DNA of 59,894 nt, taken from JAEUQQ01 sp963697285 (GTDB lineage: Bacteria; Acidobacteriota; Vicinamibacteria; Vicinamibacterales; JAFNAJ01). Both the position numbers and the translations under genes were made by a program. The notes under the pieces were generated by a model. It had not been told where the DNA came from, made no database searches, and saw only the letters and a list, made by a program, of their open reading frames with translations. Within the stretch, counting starts at the first letter, position 1; the number at the start of each line of letters is the position of its first letter. Below, piece after piece: positions 8,356-18,922 of this stretch. The stretch covers positions 1 through 59,894 of the forward strand of contig CAVONI010000013.1 of assembly GCA_963697285.1 (NCBI GenBank), read 5' to 3'.

Positions 8356-10876
8356 TTGATTCTCCACATCCTCTTTTCGCTATTCCGTCGCGCAGTCCTC
8401 TTCGTCGTCGCGGTGCTCGCCTGGGGAGCGCCAGCGGCGGCCCAGACCGTGCCCGCCCAGCCCGTGCCCGCCCTGACGGGCCGCGTCCTCGACGCCTTCT
8501 CGATGCACCCGGTCAAGGGCGCCAGCGTGCGCGCGGGCGGCGGCGAGACGGTCACAGACGCCGACGGCCGCTTCTCGCTCGCCACGCCGCGAGGCTCGGT
8601 CACCGTCGAGGTGCGCGCGACCTGGCTACCTGCCCGAACGCATCAGCGTCACCGTCGGCGAGGGCAGCACCGCCTTCGAGTTCCTCCTGCTCGACGAGGC
8701 GCAGTTCCGCGAAGAGATCGACGTGAAGGCCGGCGCCAATCCCGTGGCCGAGCCCCCGGCGACGGTGGATGTGACGCCGCTCGAGGTGCGCAGCGTCGCG
8801 GGCGCGGGCGAGAACGTGTTCCGCGTCCTGCAGACGCTGCCCGGCGTGGCCGCCACCGACGACTTCGGCAGCCGTCTGGCGGTGCGCGGCGGCGGGCCCG
8901 ACCAGAACCTGACCCTGATGGATGGCGTCGAGGTACACAATCCCTACCGCCTCTTCGGCCTCACGAGCGCGTTCAACCCCGAGACGGTCGAGAACTTCGA
9001 GCTGACCGCCGGCGGATTCAGCGCGAAGTACGGCGACCGGCTGTCGTCGATCCTCCTCGTCGAGAACCGCCCCGGAACCAGCGCGGAGTCGTTCGCCGGC
9101 TCGGCGTCGATCTCGCTGACCGACACCAACGTGGTCCTCGAAGGCAAGCTGCCCGGCAGCCTCACGGGGTCGTGGCTGGCCACGGCACGGCGCACGTACT
9201 ACGACCTGATCGCCGATCGCATCACCGGCGAAGACCTGCCGTCGTTCGCCGACCTGCAGGCCAAGGGCGTCTGGGAACCGCGCCCCGGGCAGCGGGTCAC
9301 GCTCGTGGCCCTGCGCAGCCGCGAGCAGGCCGACGCCACCTTCGACGACAGCGCGACGAGCAGCGAACTCGGCTTCAAGAACGGCTCGAGCAATGACCTC
9401 GTGTCGGCGTCGTTCTTCTCGACGATCGGAACGCGCGCCTCGTCGCGCACGATCGCGTCGTGGTACCGCTACGGTGATGCCCTCGACGTCGACGGCAACG
9501 TCCGCGACGAGGCGGAGCGCTCCAACGCGCCCGGCGACGAGGCGTTTGGCCGCGCCAACGTGGTCTTCACGCGCGACCTCACGATCCGCGACGTGTCGGT
9601 GAGGCAGGAGTTCGGGCTGAAGGCCTCGCCTGCCCACTTCCTCGAGGCGGGCGTGGACGTCCACGCCCTCGACACCCAGTGGGGCTGGCGCATCGACGGC
9701 GACCGGAACACGAACGAAGCGAACGGCTCGAGCATCCGGGGTGGCGTGGGCCTGCCCTCGCAGCTCGACTCGCGTCGAGACACCGTTCGGGCCGCGGCCT
9801 GGCTGCTCGACCGCTACCAGGTGACGCCGCGCGTGCTCATCGAGCCGGGCCTGCGCGTCGACTGGAGCGGCCTGGCCAACGAAACCGTCGCCTCGCCTCG
9901 CCTGGCGGTCAACGTCGATGCCGGCCGGGGCTTCCGCGCGCGCGCCGCCGTCGGCCGCTACACGCAGAGCCCCGGCTACGAGAAGCTGCTGCAGTCTGAC
10001 TACTTCGTCGATCTCTCGGCCGCCGACGCGCTCGACCTGCGCAGCGAACGGGCCCTGCACGTGCTGGGCTCGATCGAAAAGGACCTGACGCCCGGCCTGA
10101 CGGCGCGCGTCGAGGCCTACTACAAGTCGTTCGACCGGCTCATCGTCGGCCGGCTCGAGACGCCGGCAGAGACCGCCGCGCGGGTCGCCCTCTATGCCTT
10201 TCCGGCCGACATCGCGTCGAGCGTGCCCACCGCCCCGCAGATCACCAGCAACCCGGTGAACGACGCGACCGGCCGCGCCTACGGGTTCGACCTCTACGTG
10301 GCCCGGAAGCCCCGATCGGGCGCGGAGCGGTTCGCGGGATGGGGGTCCTACACGTGGGGGCGATCCGACCAGACCGCCTACGGCAGGACGTACCCGTTCG
10401 ACTACGACCGGCGTCACGCGCTGAGCCTGGTCGGCACGTACCGGATGTGGCGCTGGCTCGAGCTGGGCGCGACGATGCGCGTGGCCACGGGATTCCCCGA
10501 CTCGCCCGTCGTCGGGCTCCGCGTTGCCGCCGACGCTGTCACCGACCAGAGCGGCGCCACCACGGCGTACGTGCCGAAGGTGGACCCAAACGGCCTGTAC
10601 GTCTGGTCGACCGACTCGGGCACGGTCGCCGACCTGAACACGGCGCGCCTGCCTCTGTTCGCGAGGGTCGACTTCCGCGCCACCTTCAAGCCCCGGTGGT
10701 GGGGCGACCGCATGCAGCTCTACGTGGAAGTGATCAACCTGCTCAACAGGGAGAACGCGGGCAGTCTCGACCCGGTGCTCGAGTACAATCCCGCCGGCGA
10801 CCGCCCCCTCCTCACCTACGAGCGCGGCGGTGGAGTGCCCCTGCTGCCGTCGCTCGGGATTCGCCTCAGGTTCTGA
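8356..10876 (+). CDS. TonB-dependent receptor with N-terminal carboxypeptidase-regulatory-like domain, one frameshift
   Basis: Outer-membrane receptor for TonB-driven uptake; ligand unknown. About 839 residues after correction. A TTG start at 8356 with AGGTAG upstream opens a signal peptide (FLVVAVLAW-like core ending AAAQ). Next comes a CarboxypepD_reg-like domain (LTGRVLDAFSMHPVKGASV), then the plug (VFRVLQTLPGVAATDDFGS, LAVRGGGPDQNLTLMDGVEV), and a beta-barrel ending in a terminal Phe (LGIRLRF). One extra T at about 8625 (ACC-T-GGC) splits the regulatory domain; the other frame continues GYLPERISVTVGEG. The length of 3n+1 agrees. Start codon choice is less certain than the family. Confidence 0.85.
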
Positions 10877-10993
10877 CGTCGCAGCGCAGACACGGACACA
10901 GGCGCGATTGGCCTGTCCAACCCGCGGGCACTGTCGCCGCGCCGCGCGTCGGCGCCCGTGTGTGTCACATGTAGCGCGCACATGTGGTCAGGC

Positions 10994-11038
10994 GTAGGGG
11001 CCGCACCCCAGTGCGGCCCGGCACGCGCCGGCCCTACT
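10994..11038. repeat. Dispersed palindromic repeat, copy 4, overlapping the M48 gene end
   Basis: GTAGGGGCCGCACCCC with a GTGCGGCCC arm, then CGCGCCGGCCCTAC, so the whole copy is bounded by inverted GTAGGG and CCCTAC. It covers the stop codon (11034-11036) of the M48 protease gene. Confidence 0.7.
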
Positions 11039-12167
11039 GCCCCGCGATCCAGGCCCTCGCGAGGGCGATGCGATCCGGGAGGGGCGGGTGGCTGTGGAAC
11101 AGCGTCTCGACGAGCGGCGAGGGATGCTCGTCGGCGAGGTTCTGCGCCCCGAGGCGACGCATCGCCGAGACGAACGCGTCGGGGTTCTTCGTGAGATCGA
11201 GCGCGAACCGGTCGGCGCGACGTTCGTGTGCACGCGAGATCGCGTTGACCAGCGGCAGTGTCAGCAGGCTCCAGGTGCCGGCCGCCAGCAGCAGCACGGG
11301 CAGCCCCGCGACGTCGTCGATCCCGAGGATGCCCGCGTGGCCGACCGCCGCGGTGAGCGCCGCGTGACCCGCGAGCAGGGCTGCAGCCGACAACACCGCG
11401 TCGACGATGAGGACGCGCCACAGGTCGCCGTGCACGTGGTGGGCGAGTTCGTGCGCGAGGATGACCTCGATCTCGTCGTCGGAATACTGTGCCAGGAGGG
11501 TGTCTGACAGCAGGATGCGGCGCGTCCGGCCCATTCCCACGAGGGCGGCGTTGGCCGCCCGCGTCCGGTCGCCGAGGCTCCACTCGTACACGCCGAGAAT
11601 GCTCGCTCCCGCCCGCTCGGCCAGCGACGACAGGCGCGCCGCGAGATCGGCCCTCGACAGCGGGGTGAACCTGAAGAAGAGCGGGAAGACGAGGACGGGC
11701 GCCAGCCACGTGAGCGCCAGCGACGCGCTCGCGAACACGAGGGCCGCCGGCAACCACCACAGGCGCACCGACCACGCCATCGACGCGTAGACCACCGCGC
11801 TGGCGGCCAGCCCGACGAGCACCGCGATCGCCGCCCCCTTGGCGTGATCGATCACCCACGCCCGCAGCGACATGGTCGTCATGCCGTAGCGGCGCTCGAT
11901 GACGTGCCCTCCGTACCAGGCGATCGGCAGCCCGATGGCCTCGAGCGTCAACGCCAGGCCCATCGTGTAGAGCAACGCCACCGCGAGCGTCCGCACGACG
12001 GGGACCACGCCCGCGGCGCCGCCGACAAGGGCCACGCAGGTGTCGCGCCACCACGCCGAGCCCCCCGACACGAGCAGCGCCCCGACGAGCACCGCCATCG
12101 CCAGCACGTGCGCCACGCGCGCCGTGCGCTTGAGGCGATGGTAGCGGCTGGCCTTGTCTTCGTTCAC
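11034..12167 (-). CDS. M48-family (Ste24-like) membrane zinc metalloprotease
   Basis: 377 residues. Integral membrane protease resembling CAAX prenyl protease 1/Ste24, which in bacteria is linked to membrane protein quality control. The zinc site HELAHH begins at residue 239 (His239, Glu240, His243), and the third ligand region ERRADRFAL follows. Several transmembrane segments precede the motif, plus one pair after it, as in Ste24. LILSDTLL-like sequence (RRILLSDTLLAQYS) before the motif is also typical. Its start lies six nt after the smc stop, so the two genes are probably cotranscribed. Confidence 0.9.
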   Translation of the reverse strand: MNEDKASRYHRLKRTARVAHVLAMAVLVGALLVSGGSAWWRDTCVALVGGAAGVVPVVRTLAVALLYTMGLALTLEAIGLPIAWYGGHVIERRYGMTTMSLRAWVIDHAKGAAIAVLVGLAASAVVYASMAWSVRLWWLPAALVFASASLALTWLAPVLVFPLFFRFTPLSRADLAARLSSLAERAGASILGVYEWSLGDRTRAANAALVGMGRTRRILLSDTLLAQYSDDEIEVILAHELAHHVHGDLWRVLIVDAVLSAAALLAGHAALTAAVGHAGILGIDDVAGLPVLLLAAGTWSLLTLPLVNAISRAHERRADRFALDLTKNPDAFVSAMRRLGAQNLADEHPSPLVETLFHSHPPLPDRIALARAWIAGQ

Positions 12168-12172
12168 GGCAC

Positions 12173-15100
12173 CTACAGCTGCAGCGAGATCAGCTTCGAC
12201 ACGCCCGGCTCCTCCATGGTGACGCCGTAGAGCCGATCGGCGATCTCCATGGTCTTCCGGTGATGCGTGATGAGGATGAACTGCGTGCGATCCTGCATCC
12301 CCCGGAGCATCTCGACGAACCGGCCGATGTTGGCGTCGTCGAGCGGCGCATCGATCTCGTCGAGCAGGCAGAACGGGCTCGGGCGGTACTTGAAGATCGA
12401 GAACATCAACGACATCGCGGTCAGCGCCTTCTCGCCGCCCGACAGCAACTGGACGTTCTGCAGGCGCTTGCCCGGCGGCTGCGCGATGATGTCGATGCCG
12501 CTCTCGAGCATGTCGCTCTCGTCGAGCATCACGAGCCCGGCGCGACCACCGCCGAACAGGATCTGGAACATCTCGCCGAAGTAGGTGTTGATGGCGACGA
12601 ACGCCTCCTGGAAGCGCGCGCGCGTGGTCTTGTCGATGCGCTTGATGGCCTCGCCCGTCTGCGCGATGGCCTCGACCAGGTCCTTGCGCTGGGCCGACAG
12701 GAACGAGTGGCGCTGCTCGAGCTCGTCGTACTGCTCGATGGCCATCATGTTCACCGCGCCGAGCCGGTCGATCTTCGCCCGCAACTCGGCGATCGCTTCC
12801 TCGGCCGACATCGCGTGCTGCGCGCTGGCCTCTGCAGCGGCCTCGATGCCGACGCGCGAGACCGCGGCGCCTTCGACCTCGCCGGCCAGGGCCTCGTCGG
12901 TGACACCAGGCTCCGCGCCCTCCTCGCCCGGCTCCTCGCCTTCGTCGTCAGCGTAGAACGCCGCCGCATCGGGGACGGCGGTCCCGTCGGCTTCCATCTG
13001 CGCGACTTCAGCGGTCACCTCGTCGAGCGACAACTGCAGCGTCTCGGTGCAGGCGGCGGCAAGATGCGCCAGGTCGGCCTCGGCCGTGGCCCGAGCCACG
13101 TCGAGCTGACCGGCCTCGGCGCGCACCTCGTCGAGGCGGCCGCGCGCGAGCCGCACGGCGCCTTCGCTCGACGCGAACGTCGCGTTGAGCGACGCGACGT
13201 CGGCGTCCACGCGCTCGACATCGGCCCGCAGGGCCTCGAGGCGCGCCTGCCCGTCCTTCAGCGCGGCCTCGCCCGTGACGATCGATGCCTCGAGCGCCGC
13301 GCGGCGCTCGGCACTCCGCTCGCGTTCGCGGGTGCGATCGACGAGACGCGCCTCGAGCTCGCGCCCGCTGTCTTCGAGCCGCCTGACCTCGTTGGCAAAC
13401 GCGAGCGCGCGCTCGACGAGCGTCGCGTGGGCCGCCTTGGCCTCGGAGACCCGCGTGCCGACCTCGGTCATCTCGTCGCGCGCCGCCAGCAACTGCTGCT
13501 GCACCTCGCCGAGCTTCGCGTCGAACTCGCGCTGCAACTCCTCGTGGTGGGCGATCGACTCGCGGGCGTCGTCCTGGCGCTGTTCCTGCGCGCGCCGTTC
13601 CTCTTCGGCACGGCGCTTCTCGTTCTGGACCTGCTCGATCTTGCGCTGGATGCGCGAGATCTCGTCGGCGGCGCGCTGCACGCCGACCTCGTGGCCGATG
13701 GCCTGCTTCTCGTGCTGGTGCAACTGCGCCGAGAGCGCGAGGATGTCGGCCTCGCAGGTGGCCACCGTCGCCGCGAACGACGTCGTCGCCGCCGCCAGCA
13801 CTTCGAGGGCCGCGTGCTCGGTGGTCCGGCGCTCGCGGAGTTCCTTGATCTCGCGCTTGGTGGCGAGGATGCCGCGCGAGGCGGTGCGCGTGCCGCCCGT
13901 GATCTGGCGCCCTCCCCTGAACACGTCGCCGTCGCGCGTCACGATGGGCGCGCGCGTGGTCGCCGCGGCGCGGGCCGCCTGGTCGAACGTCTCGGCGACC
14001 CAGGCGTCGCCGATGGCATCCCGAATGGCCGATCCGTGGGGCCCGCCGACACGCAGCAGGCTCCAGAGCGACTGGCACCCGTCGGGCGTGGGCCCGCCGT
14101 GCGTCGGCGCCAGGGCCCCGATCACCACGAAACCGCACCGGCCGAGCTGCCGTTCGCGCAGGACCTCGAGGCCGCGCCGGGCCTCGTCGTGCGACGAGAC
14201 GAGGACCGACTCGAGCAGGTCGCCCAGGCACGCTTCGGCGAGGCGTTCCGCGGCCGGATCCGCCTCCATCGCGTCCACGACCGCACCCTGGTGGTGAATC
14301 CCGAGCGAGGCGTCGGCCAGGATGGCCTTCGCCGCATCGGTATAGCCCTCGCGGGCGGCCTCGAGCTCCTCGAGCGAGGTGAGCCGCGCCGTGAGGCCGG
14401 CCAGCTCGCGCTCGCGCGTGCGTTGCTCGTTGGCGCGCCACTCGCGCTCGATGCGCGCGGTCGCGAGATCCGCTTCGCGTGCCGTGCGGGCCGCGCGGGC
14501 GGCCTCGATGGCGCCCTGCGCCGCGCGCAGGGCCTCGGTGGCCACCTCGCGTTCCGACGCCACACGTTCGGTCTCGACACGGTTGTCGGCCGCCTCGGCG
14601 TCGAGGCGTGAGATCTCACCCGCGAGCCGCTCGTGCGCCTCGCGCGCGCGGTCGATGACGTTGCGCAGCGTGCTGATCGAGGTCGTGTTCGAAAACGCCT
14701 GCCGACGCGCGTCGTCGAGTTCCTGCTCGAGTGCGCTCACCCGCTGCTGGACGCGCGTGAGGGACTGCACCGCGTCGTCGAGGGCGGTCGCCGCGCTGCC
14801 GCGCTCGTCTTCGGCTGCGACGGCGGCGCTCCGCCGGGCGTCGAGCTCGATGCGTCCGGGCTCGCGACGCGCTTCGAGGGCGACGACCTCCTCGCCCAGC
14901 CGGCCGAGCGCATCGCCGAGCGCCTCGACCTGTTGCCGGTCGAACTGCAGCTGCTGCTGCCGACGCTCGGTCTCGAGCTGCTGCTGGTGCGCGGCCTCGC
15001 GCGCGGCCGTGGCCTGCGCCTCGGCCGAGAGCAGGCTGCCGCGCGTCGCGTCGAGCGTGGCCTGCAGGGCGGCCACCGCCGTTGCGGCCTCCTGCTCGCG

Positions 15101-15964
15101 CGCACGCGCATCGTCGAGCCGTGCCCGGGCCGCTTCGATGGCCTGCTCGAGCGCGTGATAGCGCCGCGCGAACAGGACCTTCTCCCAGCGACGCAGCTCC
15201 TCGCGGAGGCGACGATACTTCCGCGCCTTTGCCGATTGCCGCTTGAGCGAGTTCCGCTGCTTCTCGAGCTCGTAGACGATGTCGTCCACGCGGATGAGGT
15301 TCTGTTGGGCCGCGTCGAGCTTCAGCTCGGCGGCGCGGCGGCGTGACTTGTACTTCGTCACCCCGGCCGCTTCCTCGATCAGCTGCCGCCGATCGGTCGG
15401 CTTGGCACTCAGGATCTGGCCGATCTTGCCCTGCTCGATGACCGCGTAGCCCTTCACGCCGATCCCGGCGTCCATCAGGAGGTCCTGCACGTCGCGCAGG
15501 CGACAGACGTCGCCGTCGATCAGGTACTCGCTTTCGCCCGACCGGTACAGCCGCCGGGCGATCTCGACGTCGCGCAGGTCGGTTGCGGGCAGCTCGCCCT
15601 GCACCGGCTCGTCGACCAGCACCTCGACACCGTCAACGGCCGCGGGGGGCGTCATGAGGGCGGGGTCGCGCTGTTCGGCCGCGCGTCGTGCGGCCACGGT
15701 CGCCACGCCTGCCAGGCGCAGGCGCACCTCGGCGGCGGCGGTCGGCTTGCGCGCGTCGCTGCCGCTGAAGATGACGTCCTCCATCCGCTCACCACGCAGG
15801 CTCTTGGCGCTCTGCTCGCCGAGCACCCACGTGATCGCGTCGACGACGTTGCTCTTGCCGCAGCCGTTGGGACCGACGATCGCGGTGACGCCGCTATCGA
15901 AGGCTAGGTCCGCCCGGTCGGGAAAGCTCTTGAATCCTGAAATCTCGAGACGGCTGAGTCGCAT
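12173..15964 (-). CDS. smc: Chromosome segregation protein SMC
   Basis: 1263 residues; ATPase of the bacterial condensin that compacts and segregates chromosomes with ScpA/ScpB (not in this window). Walker A is GPNGCGKS at residues 31-38. Long coiled coils flank a hinge around residues 520-640 (GYTDAAKAILADASLGIHHQ). The C-terminal head has the signature LLSGGEKALTAMSLMF and Walker B CLLDEIDAPLDDANI. An acidic insert (YADDEGEEPGEEGAEPG) in the distal coiled coil is unusual and may be lineage-specific. ATG 15964 gives the standard MRLSRLEISGFKSF beginning. Confidence 0.97.
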   Translation of the reverse strand: MRLSRLEISGFKSFPDRADLAFDSGVTAIVGPNGCGKSNVVDAITWVLGEQSAKSLRGERMEDVIFSGSDARKPTAAAEVRLRLAGVATVAARRAAEQRDPALMTPPAAVDGVEVLVDEPVQGELPATDLRDVEIARRLYRSGESEYLIDGDVCRLRDVQDLLMDAGIGVKGYAVIEQGKIGQILSAKPTDRRQLIEEAAGVTKYKSRRRAAELKLDAAQQNLIRVDDIVYELEKQRNSLKRQSAKARKYRRLREELRRWEKVLFARRYHALEQAIEAARARLDDARAREQEAATAVAALQATLDATRGSLLSAEAQATAAREAAHQQQLETERRQQQLQFDRQQVEALGDALGRLGEEVVALEARREPGRIELDARRSAAVAAEDERGSAATALDDAVQSLTRVQQRVSALEQELDDARRQAFSNTTSISTLRNVIDRAREAHERLAGEISRLDAEAADNRVETERVASEREVATEALRAAQGAIEAARAARTAREADLATARIEREWRANEQRTRERELAGLTARLTSLEELEAAREGYTDAAKAILADASLGIHHQGAVVDAMEADPAAERLAEACLGDLLESVLVSSHDEARRGLEVLRERQLGRCGFVVIGALAPTHGGPTPDGCQSLWSLLRVGGPHGSAIRDAIGDAWVAETFDQAARAAATTRAPIVTRDGDVFRGGRQITGGTRTASRGILATKREIKELRERRTTEHAALEVLAAATTSFAATVATCEADILALSAQLHQHEKQAIGHEVGVQRAADEISRIQRKIEQVQNEKRRAEEERRAQEQRQDDARESIAHHEELQREFDAKLGEVQQQLLAARDEMTEVGTRVSEAKAAHATLVERALAFANEVRRLEDSGRELEARLVDRTRERERSAERRAALEASIVTGEAALKDGQARLEALRADVERVDADVASLNATFASSEGAVRLARGRLDEVRAEAGQLDVARATAEADLAHLAAACTETLQLSLDEVTAEVAQMEADGTAVPDAAAFYADDEGEEPGEEGAEPGVTDEALAGEVEGAAVSRVGIEAAAEASAQHAMSAEEAIAELRAKIDRLGAVNMMAIEQYDELEQRHSFLSAQRKDLVEAIAQTGEAIKRIDKTTRARFQEAFVAINTYFGEMFQILFGGGRAGLVMLDESDMLESGIDIIAQPPGKRLQNVQLLSGGEKALTAMSLMFSIFKYRPSPFCLLDEIDAPLDDANIGRFVEMLRGMQDRTQFILITHHRKTMEIADRLYGVTMEEPGVSKLISLQL

Positions 15965-16076
15965 CCTGCTGACATGACATGGCCCGGCTCACGGGGGAAG
16001 CGGCCGAGGGAACGACCACGACCACCGGAGCACGAGCGGAAGGAGTGAAGGGTCCGAAACAGGGTCAGACGCGGAC

Positions 16077-17712
16077 TCAGCGGCCGCCAGCGCGGCTTGC
16101 CAGGGCGCGTCCCTTTCGAGCGGCCTCGCCGAGCCGCGTCGCCTCGCCAAACTGCGAGAGCGCGAACTGTGCCTGCGGGTCGCCCGCGAGCACGTGCCTG
16201 CGGGCGTCCTCGACGCCGAACAGCGCGAGGTCGATATCGTAGCGGATCATGGCCCGGATGAACTCGACGTCCTTCGCGAACGCCGCCTCATCGACCTTCA
16301 CCTTCTCCGCCACCAGGAAACTCTTGAAGTCGGCGATCATCGCGTCGCTGACCTCGAAGTTGCGTGCGACGTACTTCCGGTCTTTCCCGACGGCCCCGAT
16401 GCGGGTGTCGCCCTCGGCCGAGAACTGCTGGGCGAACGTCGCGAACACCTGGCGCGCGTACAGCGACCGCCCGAACCGCGACGGGTTGAACCCCTCGACG
16501 GGTCCCGGCAGGAACTTGTCGGGCTCGATGCCGCCGCCCGAGTAGACCCGCCGGCCGCTGTCGGTGCGCTTCTCGAGGCTGGCGTCGTGCGGTCGCGGCT
16601 GGTCCTGATCCTTGAGCGAGTACGACAGGTACTCGTCGAACGTGCCGTCCCAGGGCCGCTGGATCAGGCGTCCCGACGGCGTGTAGTAGCGCGCGGTGGT
16701 GAGCGCGAGCCCGGCGCCCTGGCTGATGCGATAGACCGACTGCACGAGCGCCTTGCCGAACGTCGTCTCGCCGACGACGAGGGCGCGGTCGTGGTCCTGC
16801 AGCGCGCCCGACGACAATCTCGGCCGCGCTCGCGCTGTTGCGGTTCACGAGCACCACGACCGGCATGTCGGGGACAGTGGGTTCCTCGGTGGCCCGGTAG
16901 TCTTCGTCGGACTTCGCCACGCGCCCGCGCGTGTAGACGATCATGTCGCCGCGCGGCAGGAAGCGGTTCGACACGCGGATGGCCTGGTCGAGCGGGCCGC
17001 CGGGGTTGTCGCGCAGGTCGAGCAGCAACTGCGTCATCCCCTTGCCCTTCAGCGTCTCGATGGCGCGCCCGAGGTCGCGATCGGTGGTTTCAGAGAAGTC
17101 GCGGAGCCTGATGTAGCCCGTCTTCGCGTCGAGCATGACCACGCCCTGGATGGTCGGAATGCTGATTTCGTCGCGCTCGACCGACAGGTCGATCAACTGG
17201 TCGTACCCCTGCCGGCGCAGCGAGATCTCGACCATCGTGCCCTTCTGGCCGCGCAGCAGGCTGACCGCCTTGTCGCTCGTCCACCCCTTCGTGTCCTGCC
17301 CCTTGATCCTCGCGATCACGTCGCCGCGGCGGATGCCCTTGCGGTAGGCGGGCGACCCCTCGAAGAGCGACACCACGGTGATGTCGCCGTCCACGACCTG
17401 GATGGTGATGCCGAGCCCGTAATAGCGGCCTTCCTGCCGCTCGCGCAACTGGGCGTACGTGCGCGGGTCGAGGAAGTTCGAGTGGGGGTCGAGCGTCTGG
17501 AGCATCCCGCTGATCGCGCTGTAGACGACGCGATCCGACTCGACGGGCTCGACGTATTTCTGCTCGATGGCCGCCAGCGCATCGGTGAACACGCGGTAGC
17601 GGTCGAGGGCGCGGTCTTGCGTGGCGAGCGCGCTGCGCCCGAAATAGCCGCCGACGAACGCCGAGACCACGACGACGAAGACCGCCGCAGTGAGCGACCG
17701 GGGTCTGGACAT
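16077..17712 (-). CDS. ctpA: S41-family C-terminal processing peptidase with PDZ domain, one frameshift
   Basis: Periplasmic serine protease of the CtpA/Prc type. From ATG 17712: membrane anchor (TAAVFVVVVSAFVGGYF), N-terminal domain with LQTLDPHSNFLDPRTY, PDZ (YYGLGITIQVVDGDITVVS, then GIRRGDVIARIKGQ), and the protease core. The serine is in NRNSASAAEIV and the lysine in GETTFGKALVQSV. Between them, at about 16812, one extra base shifts the frame; correcting it gives AAEIVSGALQDHDRALVVG, the expected family sequence, and the span is 3n+1. A conserved C-terminal extension follows. The gene precedes smc by 112 nt. The symbol denotes the family only. Confidence 0.88.
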
Positions 17713-17746
17713 AGTCCGGGAATCGTACCACAGGCCTATTCGGGCC

Positions 17747-17775
17747 TGTCCCCTTTTTTCAGGGCGTTCTATAAT
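17747..17775 (+). promoter_or_regulatory. Putative sigma70-type promoter for tatA-tatC
   Basis: A perfect TATAAT occurs at 17770-17775, striking in such GC-rich DNA, 46 nt before the tatA start codon. The -35 region 17 nt upstream (TGTCCC at 17747) is weak. The segment lies in the divergent gap between the S41 protease and tatA. Confidence 0.45.
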
Positions 17776-17821
17776 CACAGTTCGTCCCCCCGTAGGCCCG
17801 GGTAGGAAAGGGAGCTGTCAC

Positions 17822-18103
17822 ATGTTCGGTTCGATTGGCATGCCGGAGTTGGTGATCATCTTCGTGATCGCCTTGATCATCTTCGGCCCGCGCAAGTTGC
17901 CGGAACTCGGCAAGTCGCTCGGCAAGAGCATCAACGAGTTCAAGCGCGCGTCCAACGAGCTCCGCAATAGCCTCGAAGAAGAGGTGCGGCTCGAAGAACA
18001 GCGCGACACGCTGAAGGCCCGGTCCACGACGGGGGCCGCCGCTCCGACGGCGACCGCCACCGACCCCAACACCCAGCCGCGCGATCCCTCGGCGACCCTC
18101 TAG
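17822..18103 (+). CDS. tatA: Twin-arginine translocase subunit TatA
   Basis: 93 residues. Pore-forming TatA/E-type component of the Tat system that exports folded proteins. A short N-terminus (MFGSIGMPELVIIFVIALII) forms the single membrane helix, then the FGPRKLPELGKSLGKSINEFK hinge and amphipathic helix, an acidic coiled region, and a Pro/Thr-rich tail. ATG 17822 is preceded by GGAAAGGGAGC. tatC follows after nine nt; no separate tatB is visible, so this protein may serve both roles (inference). Confidence 0.94.
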   Translation: MFGSIGMPELVIIFVIALIIFGPRKLPELGKSLGKSINEFKRASNELRNSLEEEVRLEEQRDTLKARSTTGAAAPTATATDPNTQPRDPSATL

Positions 18104-18112
18104 CGCTCGGGA

Positions 18113-18919
18113 ATGTCGCTGCCGCCGACCACGACCGGGTCGTCAGACGAGGACGACCCCTACGCCGACGAGGTAGACGAGGGCCAGACGGCCCGGATGT
18201 CGTTCCTCGACCACCTCGACGAGCTCCGGCGCCGGCTGGTCGTCTCGGTCGTCTCGGTCCTCGTCGGGTTCCTCGTCGCCTTCTTCTTCATCGAACGCAT
18301 CTTCGCGTTCGTGATGCGCCCGCTCCAGGCGGTGCTGCCGGACGGCGGCAAGCTCGTCTATACCGAGCCCGCCGAGGCCTTCCTGCTCTACATGAAGATC
18401 GCGTTCCTGGTGGGCCTCTTCCTGGCCCTGCCGGTCGTGCTCTTCCAGTTGTGGATGTTCGTCGCGCCGGGGCTGTACTCGCACGAGAAGAAGTTCGCCA
18501 TCCCCTTCGTGTTCTTCGCCACGCTGTTCTTCGTGGCCGGGGCCGCCTTCTCGCACTACCTCGTCTTCCCGTGGGCCTGGGGCTTCTTCGCCAGTTTCAC
18601 CACCGACTACATGGCGTTCATGCCCAAGATCGACGCCGTGTTCTCGCTGTACGTGCGGATGCTGCTGGCCATGGGCACCGTCTTCCAGTTGCCGACGCTG
18701 GTCTTCTTCCTGGCACGGATCGGCCTGGTCACGCCGCGGTTCCTGATCCGCAACATCAAGTACGCGATCCTGATCATCTTCATCATCGCCGCCGTGCTGA
18801 CGCCGAGCCCCGACATCATCACGCAGGTCCTGATGGCCGCGCCGATGATCGTCCTCTACGGGCTCAGCATCCTCATCGCGTGGGCATTCCAGAAGCGCAA
18901 GCCAGCCAGCGAGGACTGA
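18113..18919 (+). CDS. tatC: Twin-arginine translocase subunit TatC
   Basis: 268 residues; membrane receptor for twin-arginine signal peptides. Conserved MSFLDHLDELRRRL at the start of the core, YTEPAEAFLLYMKIA, and WMFVAPGLYSHEKKF match TatC, with six hydrophobic segments. It carries an acidic 28-residue N-terminal extension (SSDEDDPYADEVDEGQ) before the usual start; a second ATG at the MSFLDH position is possible. Second gene of the tatA-tatC-lipoprotein operon. Confidence 0.96.
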   Translation: MSLPPTTTGSSDEDDPYADEVDEGQTARMSFLDHLDELRRRLVVSVVSVLVGFLVAFFFIERIFAFVMRPLQAVLPDGGKLVYTEPAEAFLLYMKIAFLVGLFLALPVVLFQLWMFVAPGLYSHEKKFAIPFVFFATLFFVAGAAFSHYLVFPWAWGFFASFTTDYMAFMPKIDAVFSLYVRMLLAMGTVFQLPTLVFFLARIGLVTPRFLIRNIKYAILIIFIIAAVLTPSPDIITQVLMAAPMIVLYGLSILIAWAFQKRKPASED

Positions 18920-18922
18920 CAC

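Noticed and set aside
12260..14611. A 783-residue open frame on the plus strand opposite smc
   Set aside because: It is the antisense shadow of smc in a GC-rich genome; composition is Arg/Leu/Ala-rich with no family motif, while the minus strand encodes a complete SMC.
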